A stretch of DNA of 13,320 nt from Coriobacteriia bacterium (lineage in GTDB: Bacteria; Actinomycetota; Coriobacteriia; Anaerosomatales; SLCP01), in contig SKKZ01000018.1 of the NCBI GenBank assembly GCA_007123455.1, positions 1 through 13,320 of the forward strand. Direction: 5' to 3'. The translations under genes were made by a program, and so were the position numbers. The notes beneath the pieces were generated by a model that worked only from the letters and a program-made list of their open reading frames with translations, searched no databases and had not been told where the DNA came from. Below are positions 1 to 7,115 of this stretch, one piece after another (position 1 is the first letter of the stretch; every line of letters begins with the position of its first letter).

Positions 1-943
1 CCTTGCATGGGGCGCCCTGTGGGGCCTGGCCGCCGGACTGGTTATCGCGCTTGCCGCGCTGATCGGCGTGTGGGCAGAGCGCAAAGTTGCCGGTCGGATC
101 CAGATGCGCATCGGGCCCCAGGAGCTCGGACCCTTCGGGCTGCTTCAGACTCTCTCCGACACCATTAAGCTGGTGCTGAAGGAGGACATCACACCCAAAG
201 CCGCCGACGTCCGCGTCTTCCGGGTCGCGCCGCTGATAGTCTTCGCTCCGATCGCGATGTCGTTCGCGGTCATCCCGTACGCTGCTGGTTTCGTGCCTCT
301 CAACACGAGCGTCGGTCTGCTCTTCTTCATGGCGGTGCCGGCGATCTCGGTCATCGGAGTGCTGCTTGCGGGATGGTCCTCGCGCAATACCTACGCCACT
401 CTCGGCGGTTTGCGTGCTGCCGCGCAGATGATCTCCTACGAGCTCGCGCGTACGCTCTCAATCCTGCCGTTCGTCCTGCTCGCCGGCTCCATGCGCCCGC
501 TCGACGTCATGGACGCATGGCGCTGGTGGTGGATCCCGCTCACAGCGATAGGCTTCATCGTCTACCTCATATCTTCGATCGCCGAGGTCAACCGTGGTCC
601 GTTCGACCTGCCTGAAGCCGAGTCCGAGCTGGTGGCAGGCTACTTCGCCGACTACTCGGGAATCCGCTGGGCCGTCTTCATGATGGCGGAGTACGGCGGC
701 ATGGTCGTGGCTGCCCTTTTTGCGGCCGCGTTCTTCTTCGGCGGGTATCTCGGCCTGCCCGGCGTTCTCGGGCCCATCGCACTCATCCTCAAGGCGGTTG
801 CTCTTGTCGTGCTCATGATCTGGGTGAAGTGGACGTTTCCGCGTATGCGTCCCGATCAGCTCATGTCGACCGCATGGAAGGTACTCACTCCGATGGCGCT
901 TGTTCAGCTCGTGATCGTCGGGGCGGTGATCCCTTGGCTGTGA
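1..943 (+). CDS. nuoH: NADH-quinone oxidoreductase subunit H (NuoH), 5'-truncated by window edge
   Basis: Membrane subunit of respiratory complex I that, with NuoB and NuoD, forms the quinone-binding chamber and links the peripheral arm to the proton-pumping arm. The frame is open from base 2 with no stop, so the true start lies outside the window; the GTG at 68 is internal, because the residues before it continue the first membrane helix. About 313 residues are visible, against roughly 325-400 in the family. Family hallmarks are the WAERKVAGRIQMRIGP loop after helix 1, the LRAAAQMISYEL stretch, and the acidic loop EVNRGPFDLPEAESELVAGY followed by the DYSG and MAEYGG motifs, all facing the quinone channel. 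Several further hydrophobic segments follow, ending in the PRMRPDQLM motif. The stop TGA (941-943) overlaps the GTG start of the next gene, which indicates translational coupling. Identification is very secure. Confidence 0.97.
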   Translation, partial: LAWGALWGLAAGLVIALAALIGVWAERKVAGRIQMRIGPQELGPFGLLQTLSDTIKLVLKEDITPKAADVRVFRVAPLIVFAPIAMSFAVIPYAAGFVPLNTSVGLLFFMAVPAISVIGVLLAGWSSRNTYATLGGLRAAAQMISYELARTLSILPFVLLAGSMRPLDVMDAWRWWWIPLTAIGFIVYLISSIAEVNRGPFDLPEAESELVAGYFADYSGIRWAVFMMAEYGGMVVAALFAAAFFFGGYLGLPGVLGPIALILKAVALVVLMIWVKWTFPRMRPDQLMSTAWKVLTPMALVQLVIVGAVIPWL

Positions 944-3045
944 TAAGCGACGGCAACGGTAACGGCGAAGTCGGTAGCGTGGAACACCGCCACGATCAGA
1001 TCGGCGCACCCGAGCGCACGCCCGAAGTCGTGCCCCTGACCATCGATGTCAGCAACGACTTCTCGGAAGGCGTCGCCGGCTTCTTCGAGCGATGGAAGTC
1101 GTTGCTCACCGGCCTCGGTATCACCGGCAGACATGCGCTACAGCCAGTCACCACGCTGCGCTATCCCCGGGAAAAGCTCACGCTTTCACCCAGGTGGCGT
1201 GGTGCACTCAGACTTCGCGGAGTGCTCGGGCGCGACGAGATATCGATCATCAGCGAACTGCCGACCGACTACAATCTACTCATCGAGGAGCTGTACCGTG
1301 ATGAACGGCTCCCTCCGTGTGTCGGTAACTGTCCGGCGAACGTCGATGCCCGAGGGCAGGGCTACTTCCTCGGCGAGGGAAAGGCGCCTGAAGCCTACGA
1401 ACTCGTGCGGGACCGCAACATCCTGCCCGGCGTACTCGGCCGGATCTGCCACCATCCGTGCGAGACGGCGTGTCGGCGCAACTACTACGACGAGCCTGTC
1501 GCCATCCGGCCGCTTCATCGCTACGCGTACGAAGAGTATGCCAAGGTCGCAGAAGCGCGACTCGTGCCGTTCGAGCGGACGCGCGATCAGCGTATTGCGA
1601 TCATCGGCTCCGGCCCTTCGGGCCTTACCGCAGCGTACGACTTGATGAAGCTCGGGTACTCGGTTTCCGTGTACGAGAAGGAGGCGAAGCCCGGAGGTGC
1701 CCTCTACTCGGGCGTACCTTCGTATCGGCTGCCGCGCTCGGTGCTACACGACGAGATCGACAATCTCGTCTCACTCGGCATGGAGCTAAAGCTCGGCGTC
1801 GAGGTCGGCAAGGACGTTCCCATCGACTACCTGATCGGCGAGTACGATGCCGTGCTCATCGCCGTCGGACTTCAGGAGAGCCGTATCCTTCCGGTGCCCG
1901 GAAACGATGCCGAAGGGGTGATGGGGGCGCTGCCTTTCCTGCGTGATGCGAACTGGAAGGGCGACGCCGGTGTGACCGGCAAGCGTGTCCTCGTGATCGG
2001 CGGCGGCAACGTGGCGGTCGACGTCGCGAGGTGTGCGTTGCGAACCGGAGCCACCGAAGTGCGTCTCGCCTGCCTTGAGGGCGAGGAAGAGATGCCGTGC
2101 CACCCCTGGGAGATAGAGGAGGCCCTCGACGAGGGCGTCATCGCGATGTGTTCCCTCGGGCCGGAGGAGGTTCTTGTCGACGACGCGGGCCGGGTACGCG
2201 GTATGCGTATGCGCGAGTGCGTCTCGGTATTCGATGCCGCCGGCCGATTCGCTCCACAGTTCGGAGAGGAGTACACCGAGGTAGACGTGGACGTCGTGGT
2301 CTTTTCCATCGGTCAGGCTCCTGTGCTCGCGGATGTCGTTGCGGGATCGGATCTCACGCTCACCGAAAGAGGGCTGCTGCCGGTTGACGGGACGCTGTTC
2401 ACAACCAATCAACCGGGCGTGTTCGCTAGCGGTGAGGTCGTGACCGGGCCTGGAAGCGCCATCGCATCGATCGCGACCGGTCATGAGGCGGCCATCTCGA
2501 TCCACCGCCATCTTCAGGAGCTGCCTTTGGCGCAAGACCGTGTGTCGCGCCCCGTACCGGTATACGATCGCTACCAGGTTGCCGATGTGGAGGGCATCGA
2601 GGCCAACCGCCGCCGCGTCCACCTGCCGATGGCAAAGCCCGAGGAGCGCGCGACCGACTTCCGACAGGTAGAGCTCGGTCTAACGAGTCTGGAGGCTCTC
2701 GACGAGGCGGCCCGGTGTCTCCGGTGCCAGTCAGAGGTGTGTGTCGGCTGTACATTCTGCGCGCGGACGTGTCCCGACTACGCGATCGAGGTCGAGCGTG
2801 TCGACGATCCGGGCGAGCGCCGCGTGACCCATTACGATCTCGATCTGTCGAAGTGCTGTTTCTGCGGCCTCTGCGCCGAGCAGTGCCCCACGGATGCGCT
2901 CACTCATACCGGGCAGTACGAGTTGAGCTTCTTCCACCGGGACCTGACCATCTTCGACCGCCACGAGATGGTGCGTGACGGTGAAGGCTCCCGTGCCACG
3001 GGACGCGACGCCGTACATGACGAGACCCGGGAGGTGTCCGGGTGA
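940..3045 (+). CDS. nuoI: NuoI with an inserted GltD/NfnB-like FAD-NAD(P)H oxidoreductase (fusion subunit of complex I)
   Basis: A 701-residue protein from GTG 940, which overlaps the nuoH stop; there is no in-frame ATG before residue 236. Residues 1-40 are a polar tail. Residues ~41-95 resemble the NuoI N-terminus (amphipathic segment, then YPREKL and PRWRG). Residues ~120-180 are the cysteine-rich GltD entry domain (C127, C131, C170, C174, C178). Residues 219-250 are an FAD Rossmann motif (IIGSGPSG), with the GltD motif GGALYSGVPSYRLP at 252-265. Residues 350-390 are a second dinucleotide fold (VIGGGNVAVD, then EEEMP). GVFASGEVVTGPGSA at 494-507 is the closing FAD motif. Residues 590-672 are a two-[4Fe-4S] ferredoxin (C601/604/607/611 and C639/642/645/649) ending in the NuoI-like YDLDLSKC...FHRDL. 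The nuoH-X-nuoJ position confirms the NuoI role. Known: canonical NuoI is ~150-200 residues and carries clusters N6a/N6b. Inferred: the insert feeds NAD(P)H electrons to these clusters, or runs in reverse. The GltD-like and ferredoxin calls are firm; the physiological direction is unknown. Confidence 0.9.
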   Translation: MISDGNGNGEVGSVEHRHDQIGAPERTPEVVPLTIDVSNDFSEGVAGFFERWKSLLTGLGITGRHALQPVTTLRYPREKLTLSPRWRGALRLRGVLGRDEISIISELPTDYNLLIEELYRDERLPPCVGNCPANVDARGQGYFLGEGKAPEAYELVRDRNILPGVLGRICHHPCETACRRNYYDEPVAIRPLHRYAYEEYAKVAEARLVPFERTRDQRIAIIGSGPSGLTAAYDLMKLGYSVSVYEKEAKPGGALYSGVPSYRLPRSVLHDEIDNLVSLGMELKLGVEVGKDVPIDYLIGEYDAVLIAVGLQESRILPVPGNDAEGVMGALPFLRDANWKGDAGVTGKRVLVIGGGNVAVDVARCALRTGATEVRLACLEGEEEMPCHPWEIEEALDEGVIAMCSLGPEEVLVDDAGRVRGMRMRECVSVFDAAGRFAPQFGEEYTEVDVDVVVFSIGQAPVLADVVAGSDLTLTERGLLPVDGTLFTTNQPGVFASGEVVTGPGSAIASIATGHEAAISIHRHLQELPLAQDRVSRPVPVYDRYQVADVEGIEANRRRVHLPMAKPEERATDFRQVELGLTSLEALDEAARCLRCQSEVCVGCTFCARTCPDYAIEVERVDDPGERRVTHYDLDLSKCCFCGLCAEQCPTDALTHTGQYELSFFHRDLTIFDRHEMVRDGEGSRATGRDAVHDETREVSG

Positions 3046-3536
3046 GCCTGGAAAGCATCATATTCGCGATTCTCGGCGTCATCGCCGTGTCCGGTGGCAT
3101 TCTCACCGTGTTCGCGCGTGACGTGACCCGCATGGCCATGGGACTCGGCGCGTTCCTCATCGCTGTCGCTGGGTTCTTCGTGTACTGGGGCGCGACATTC
3201 CTCGGTGTTGTTCAGCTGTTCGTGTACATCGGTGGTGTACTCGTGCTGATGATCTTCGCGATCATGCTGGTGCATCGCAGCCCCGACGGTTCACCCCTTC
3301 TCGAGTCGCGACATGACGTCGCAGCGCTCGCTGTAGCAGGCGGTCTCTTCTTCATGGTCGTCACCGCATTGCGCGGGTACGTGCCCGACTCGGTCGATCA
3401 GGGCATCACCTCGGGCCCCACGGAGCTCTCGGAGGCGTTTCTCGGGCCGATGCTGACCCATTTCGAGATGGGCGGCGTGCTCCTGCTCGCCGTCCTCGTC
3501 GCCGTTGTAGTGATCCTGGGAGGCGAGGACCGATGA
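3042..3536 (+). CDS. nuoJ: NADH-quinone oxidoreductase subunit J (NuoJ)
   Basis: Small membrane subunit of complex I (164 residues) that helps connect the quinone cavity to the antiporter-like subunits. The GTG start overlaps the preceding stop and is preceded by a strong Shine-Dalgarno (GGGAGGTG, ending at 3036). Five hydrophobic segments are visible, roughly residues 5-24, 31-49, 53-76, 92-111 and 142-160. The third contains the conserved FVYIGGVLVLMIF stretch (60-72), which in studied complexes has a pi-bulge that moves during coupling. The last begins with FEMGGVLLL, matching the family's FE-x3-LLL pattern. The linker after helix 3 carries HRSP, as is common in NuoJ. Length and architecture are ordinary. 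It overlaps nuoK by four bases (ATGA). Confidence 0.95.
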   Translation: MSLESIIFAILGVIAVSGGILTVFARDVTRMAMGLGAFLIAVAGFFVYWGATFLGVVQLFVYIGGVLVLMIFAIMLVHRSPDGSPLLESRHDVAALAVAGGLFFMVVTALRGYVPDSVDQGITSGPTELSEAFLGPMLTHFEMGGVLLLAVLVAVVVILGGEDR

Positions 3537-3838
3537 GCCTGCTCGTAGTCACCGTCGGACTCTTCTCCCTCGGGATGTACGGAGCCCTCACCCGTCGCGA
3601 TCTCGTCGCGATCCTCGCCAGCATCGAGGTGATGCTCGGCTCGGCGACACTCCTGCTCGTTGGGCTCGCCGCTGCCGGGACTCCCGTCGGTCCGAGTGAA
3701 GGTGCCGTCGAGGCTACCGGCGTCATGGTCATCGTTCTCGCAGCGGCCGAGGCTGCCATCGGCCTGGCACTCGTCATCTCGGTTGCACGACGGTTCAAGA
3801 CAACGCGCATAGACGAGCTGGCGGAGGTGAAGGGCTGA
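3533..3838 (+). CDS. nuoK: NADH-quinone oxidoreductase subunit K (NuoK)
   Basis: A 101-residue, three-helix membrane subunit homologous to MrpC/MnhC, part of the proton path of complex I. Helices lie at about 2-19, 24-46 and 60-84. The two membrane-buried glutamates expected in the family are present: E32 in SIEVMLG and E73 in AAAEAAIGLALV, equivalent to E36 and E72 of the E. coli protein. The loop between helices 2 and 3 is about five residues longer than in E. coli and rich in Gly, Pro and Glu. The ATG start overlaps the nuoJ stop and has GGGAGG nine bases upstream. The C-terminal tail is charged and cytoplasmic in type. Nothing appears disrupted. Confidence 0.96.
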   Translation: MSLLVVTVGLFSLGMYGALTRRDLVAILASIEVMLGSATLLLVGLAAAGTPVGPSEGAVEATGVMVIVLAAAEAAIGLALVISVARRFKTTRIDELAEVKG

Positions 3839-3839
3839 G

Positions 3840-5666
3840 ATGAGCGTGCTTCTCGACTACGGCTGGTCGGTCGTGCTGATCCCGCTCGTGCTGAGCGTGC
3901 CCGTCGCCGTCTTCGGTAGGGCCCTCGGAAGATTCATGCCGGTCCTGGCGATCTTCGGTCCGCTGTGGGTACTGGTTTACGGTATCTACGCCTTGGCCGA
4001 TGATTCGGCAGCCAGCTCGCGCGCGGGTTCGGTCGAGTGGCTTACGGTCGCTGACGCCGGGGGCCTGAGTGTCGGATGGGCCGTCGACGGCCTGACCGCG
4101 GTGATGCTCGTCGTCGTCGGAGTGGTCGCCGCCCTCGTGGTGATGTTCTCGGCTGGCTACATGGCCGGTGAGCAGGGGCTGCCCCGCTACTACGCGGCGT
4201 TGTGCCTGTTCACCGCGGCTATGAGCATGTTGGTCGTGGCAGACGGGCTGCTCGGACTCTTCATCGGATGGGAGCTGGTCGGTGCGTGTTCGTACCTGCT
4301 GATCGGATTCTGGTTCACGCGACCGGCGGCGGCGAAGGCGGCGGTGAAGGCGTTCCTGACGACGCGCGTCGGTGACGTAGGCTTGCTGCTGGCGCTCGCT
4401 CTGCTCTGGCGTGAGGTCGGCGACCTCTCGTATGCGGCGGTTTTCGCTGCTGCTCCGGCTCTACCGGCATCGGTGGTCACCGCGGCAAGCTTGCTTCTTC
4501 TCGTGGGCGCCATCGGCAAGTCTGCACAGTTCCCGCTCCAGATATGGCTGCCCGACGCGATGGAAGGCCCGACGCCCGTCTCCGCGCTCATACACGCCGC
4601 AACGATGGTGGCTGCAGGCGTGTTCCTGATTGCGCGTGCATGGCCGCTCTTCTCCTTGTCTTCCGACGCACTCGCTGTGACGCTCGCGGTCGGCGGGATC
4701 ACTGCGATAGGTGCAGCCGCCGCCGCGCTGGTCCAGACGGACATCAAGCGGGTTCTGGCCTACTCGACCATCAGTCAGCTCGGGTTCATGTTCGCCGCTC
4801 TCGGCGCTGGTGCGTGGGGCGCGGCAATGTTCCACCTCGTGACGCATGCTGCCTTTAAGGCACTCTTGTTCCTCGGTTCCGGAAGCGTTATCCACGAAAG
4901 CGGTTCGCAGGAGCTCGGGCAGATGGGCGGACTCCTGCGCAAGATGCCGATCACCGGTGTGACCTGGTTGATCGGTGCCGGTGCGCTCGCAGGACTGCCA
5001 CCGTTGTCCGGTTTCTTCAGCAAGGACGAGGTATTGCATGATGTAGCCGGTGTCGCGCCCGCCTGGGCAGCGGTGCTCTTCGGAGCGAGTCTGCTTACCG
5101 CGTTCTATATCGCGCGCACCACCAGGCTTGCGTTCTTCGACTCCTATCGCGGAAGCGTGCATCCGCACGAGGGCGCTTGGAACATGCGTGTGCCGCTCAT
5201 CATCCTCGCGGCATTCGCTGCGACTCTCGGATTCGCGGCGACGTTCCTCGCAAACTCCATCGGAGCGCATCACGGTGCCCTCGACTTAGCCGTTGCGGTG
5301 GGTTCCACCGCACTCGCACTGGTAGGGCTGGCCGCAGGCTGGATCGTCGCGGGTCGGGCTCATCACGACCTGGCGCAGACCCGTTGGCCGGGACTGGTTG
5401 CGTTGATGCGCTCCGGTTGGGGTGCCGACGCCTTCGTCGAACGTGTGGTCCTCACTCCGGTAAACGCGACATCCCGCGTTCTTTACAGCGGCGCCGACCG
5501 CAGGGTCATCGACGCGTTCGTCGAAGGAACCGCTTCGGCTGCGCGTCGGATGGGCCGGGGACTGGCCTCCCTGCAATCCGGTGATACGCAGTGGTACGCA
5601 ACGATGCTCGGCGCCGGCGCGGTCGCACTGCTCGCGCTCGTCTCCTATGTGGGACGGGGGTTGTGA
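3840..5666 (+). CDS. nuoL: NADH-quinone oxidoreductase subunit L (NuoL)
   Basis: The distal antiporter-like proton-pumping subunit of complex I, 608 residues, close to the 613 of E. coli. The start at ATG 3840, one base after the nuoK stop, is supported by GGAGGTGA at 3823-3830. Pump residues are all present by motif: E145 in GWELVGACSY, K227 in GAIGKSAQFPLQIWLPDAM, H252 in ALIHAATMV, H332/H336/K340 in FHLVTHAAFK, and K395-D396 in GFFSKDE. These match E. coli E144, K229, H254, H334/H338/K342 and K399-D400. The C-terminal ~170 residues supply the lateral-helix region and last membrane segment. The stop overlaps the nuoM start by one base (TGATG). No insertion or break was seen. Confidence 0.97.
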   Translation: MSVLLDYGWSVVLIPLVLSVPVAVFGRALGRFMPVLAIFGPLWVLVYGIYALADDSAASSRAGSVEWLTVADAGGLSVGWAVDGLTAVMLVVVGVVAALVVMFSAGYMAGEQGLPRYYAALCLFTAAMSMLVVADGLLGLFIGWELVGACSYLLIGFWFTRPAAAKAAVKAFLTTRVGDVGLLLALALLWREVGDLSYAAVFAAAPALPASVVTAASLLLLVGAIGKSAQFPLQIWLPDAMEGPTPVSALIHAATMVAAGVFLIARAWPLFSLSSDALAVTLAVGGITAIGAAAAALVQTDIKRVLAYSTISQLGFMFAALGAGAWGAAMFHLVTHAAFKALLFLGSGSVIHESGSQELGQMGGLLRKMPITGVTWLIGAGALAGLPPLSGFFSKDEVLHDVAGVAPAWAAVLFGASLLTAFYIARTTRLAFFDSYRGSVHPHEGAWNMRVPLIILAAFAATLGFAATFLANSIGAHHGALDLAVAVGSTALALVGLAAGWIVAGRAHHDLAQTRWPGLVALMRSGWGADAFVERVVLTPVNATSRVLYSGADRRVIDAFVEGTASAARRMGRGLASLQSGDTQWYATMLGAGAVALLALVSYVGRGL

Positions 5667-7114
5667 TGATCGCTGTCGAGCTGCTTGTGCTCATACCGCT
5701 CGCCGGCATCATCGCATGTCTCGCCGTCGGTCGTGTCGCTCCGTCGCAGGCGCGCCTGGTGTCCTTGGCGGCTACGCTGGGCTTCGGCGTGGCACTGCTC
5801 TCGCTCGCCGGTGAGGGGGTATTCGTCGGTCAGCCTGTCGAGGGTATTCGGATAGCACGCGAACTCGTACCCTTCTGGGACTTGCGCATTGACGGTCTGT
5901 CAGCCCCACTCCTTGCCGTCATGGCCCTCCTGGGACCTGTCGCCGTGTTGGCGTCGTGGAGGGTGGAGGACCGCGCTGCGGTCCATCATGCGCTGCTCCT
6001 CGGACTTCAGGCTGCGGTCGCCGGGGTCTTTCTGGCCGCAGATATCGTCCTCCTCTATGTTTTCTGGGAGGCCGTGCTCATCCCGATGTACTTCCTGATC
6101 GGGGTGTGGGGGCACGAGAATCGCCGTCACGCGGCCATGAAGTTCTTCGTGTACACCTTCGCCGGAAGTGCCCTCATGCTCGTCGGCATACTGATGGCGG
6201 TCTTCACCATAGGCTCTACCAACATCGACTCCCTGATAGCCGGCCGGGTCGCACTTGCCGATCCCATGGCGGTCTTCTGGCTTCTCGCTCTCGGGATGCT
6301 GGTCAAACTGCCTGCCTTCCCGTTCCATACCTGGCTGCCCGATGCACATGTGGAGGCGCCGACCGCGGGATCCATCCTGCTTGCCGGGATCCTGCTGAAG
6401 ATGGGCGGCTACGGCCTGCTGCGCCTCGCCATCCCGATCGCCCCGCAGAGCTTCTCAGAGGTTTCATGGGTGTTCGCGCTGCTCGGCGGCATCGGCATCG
6501 TCTACGGTGCTGCAGTTGCGCTCGTCCAGGCGGATCTCAAGCGACTTGTTGCGTACTCAAGCGTTGCGCACATGGGTTTCGTGCTCCTGGCTCTCTCCAC
6601 CGGAGGCGGTAGAGGGTTTTCAGCTGCCATGCTCATCATGGTGAGCCACGGACTCATCGCTCCCTTGCTCTTCCTCCTCGTCGGGCAGTTGTACGAGCGG
6701 ACCCATACCCGCGAGATCTCGCGTTTCGGCGGCCTCGGTGCGCTTGTGCCCCGATGGGGGACGGCGCTGACATTTGCGGCGCTGGCGAGTCTCGGTCTCC
6801 CTGGCCTGTCCGGGTTCCCGGGCGAGTTTCTCGCGGTCGTCGAGGGCTTCGGCGCATGGTCGTGGCCGGTCGCGCTGGCGATGCCCGGTGTCGTTCTGGC
6901 CGCAGCGTACAACCTGCGAGCCGTGCGAGAGGTCGTCCACGGCGAGGCCACGGGTGAGTGGGCCGAGATCGATGACCTCGGTGCGGGCGACCTGCTCCCC
7001 GTCGGAATACTCGCCGTCGGTGTCGTCGTTCTTGGCGTGTGGCCGAGGCTCGTAGTGATGATGGGCGCAGATTTCTTCTCCGCACTCTCCCTCGTCACCG
7101 GGAAGGGGATCTGA
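5666..7114 (+). CDS. nuoM: NADH-quinone oxidoreductase subunit M (NuoM)
   Basis: Antiporter-like proton-pumping membrane subunit of complex I, 482 residues, slightly shorter than the 509 of E. coli. I chose ATG 5666, which shares its A with the nuoL TGA; GTG 5663 is also possible. The longer frame from 5591 would add an Arg-rich head lying inside nuoL and is unlikely. A purine-rich GGGACGGGGG (5651-5660) serves as ribosome site. Key residues by motif: E135 in FWEAVLIPMYFLIG, K214 in MLVKLPAFPFHTWLPDAHVEAP, K245 in GILLKMGGYG, H328 in VSHGL, and E387 in FPGEFLA. The first two match E. coli E144 and K234. About fourteen hydrophobic segments are distributed along the protein. It is followed after one base by nuoN. 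Confidence 0.97.
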   Translation: MIAVELLVLIPLAGIIACLAVGRVAPSQARLVSLAATLGFGVALLSLAGEGVFVGQPVEGIRIARELVPFWDLRIDGLSAPLLAVMALLGPVAVLASWRVEDRAAVHHALLLGLQAAVAGVFLAADIVLLYVFWEAVLIPMYFLIGVWGHENRRHAAMKFFVYTFAGSALMLVGILMAVFTIGSTNIDSLIAGRVALADPMAVFWLLALGMLVKLPAFPFHTWLPDAHVEAPTAGSILLAGILLKMGGYGLLRLAIPIAPQSFSEVSWVFALLGGIGIVYGAAVALVQADLKRLVAYSSVAHMGFVLLALSTGGGRGFSAAMLIMVSHGLIAPLLFLLVGQLYERTHTREISRFGGLGALVPRWGTALTFAALASLGLPGLSGFPGEFLAVVEGFGAWSWPVALAMPGVVLAAAYNLRAVREVVHGEATGEWAEIDDLGAGDLLPVGILAVGVVVLGVWPRLVVMMGADFFSALSLVTGKGI

Positions 7115-7115
7115 C

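Noticed and set aside
829..939. Longer start for the NuoI fusion at 829, inside nuoH
   Set aside because: The extra 37 residues overlap the conserved nuoH C-terminus and look like out-of-frame translation; the GTG at 940 overlaps the nuoH stop as at other junctions in this operon.
458..1009. Long minus-strand open frames such as 458-1009, 1786-2622, 4461-5273, 6620-7480 and 12302-13063
   Set aside because: All are opposite well-identified genes and rich in Arg, Pro, His, Asp and Glu with no recognisable motifs, as expected from high-GC codon bias.
5591..5665. nuoM start at 5591
   Set aside because: It would add an Arg-rich stretch coded within nuoL; ATG 5666 begins directly with the expected membrane helix.
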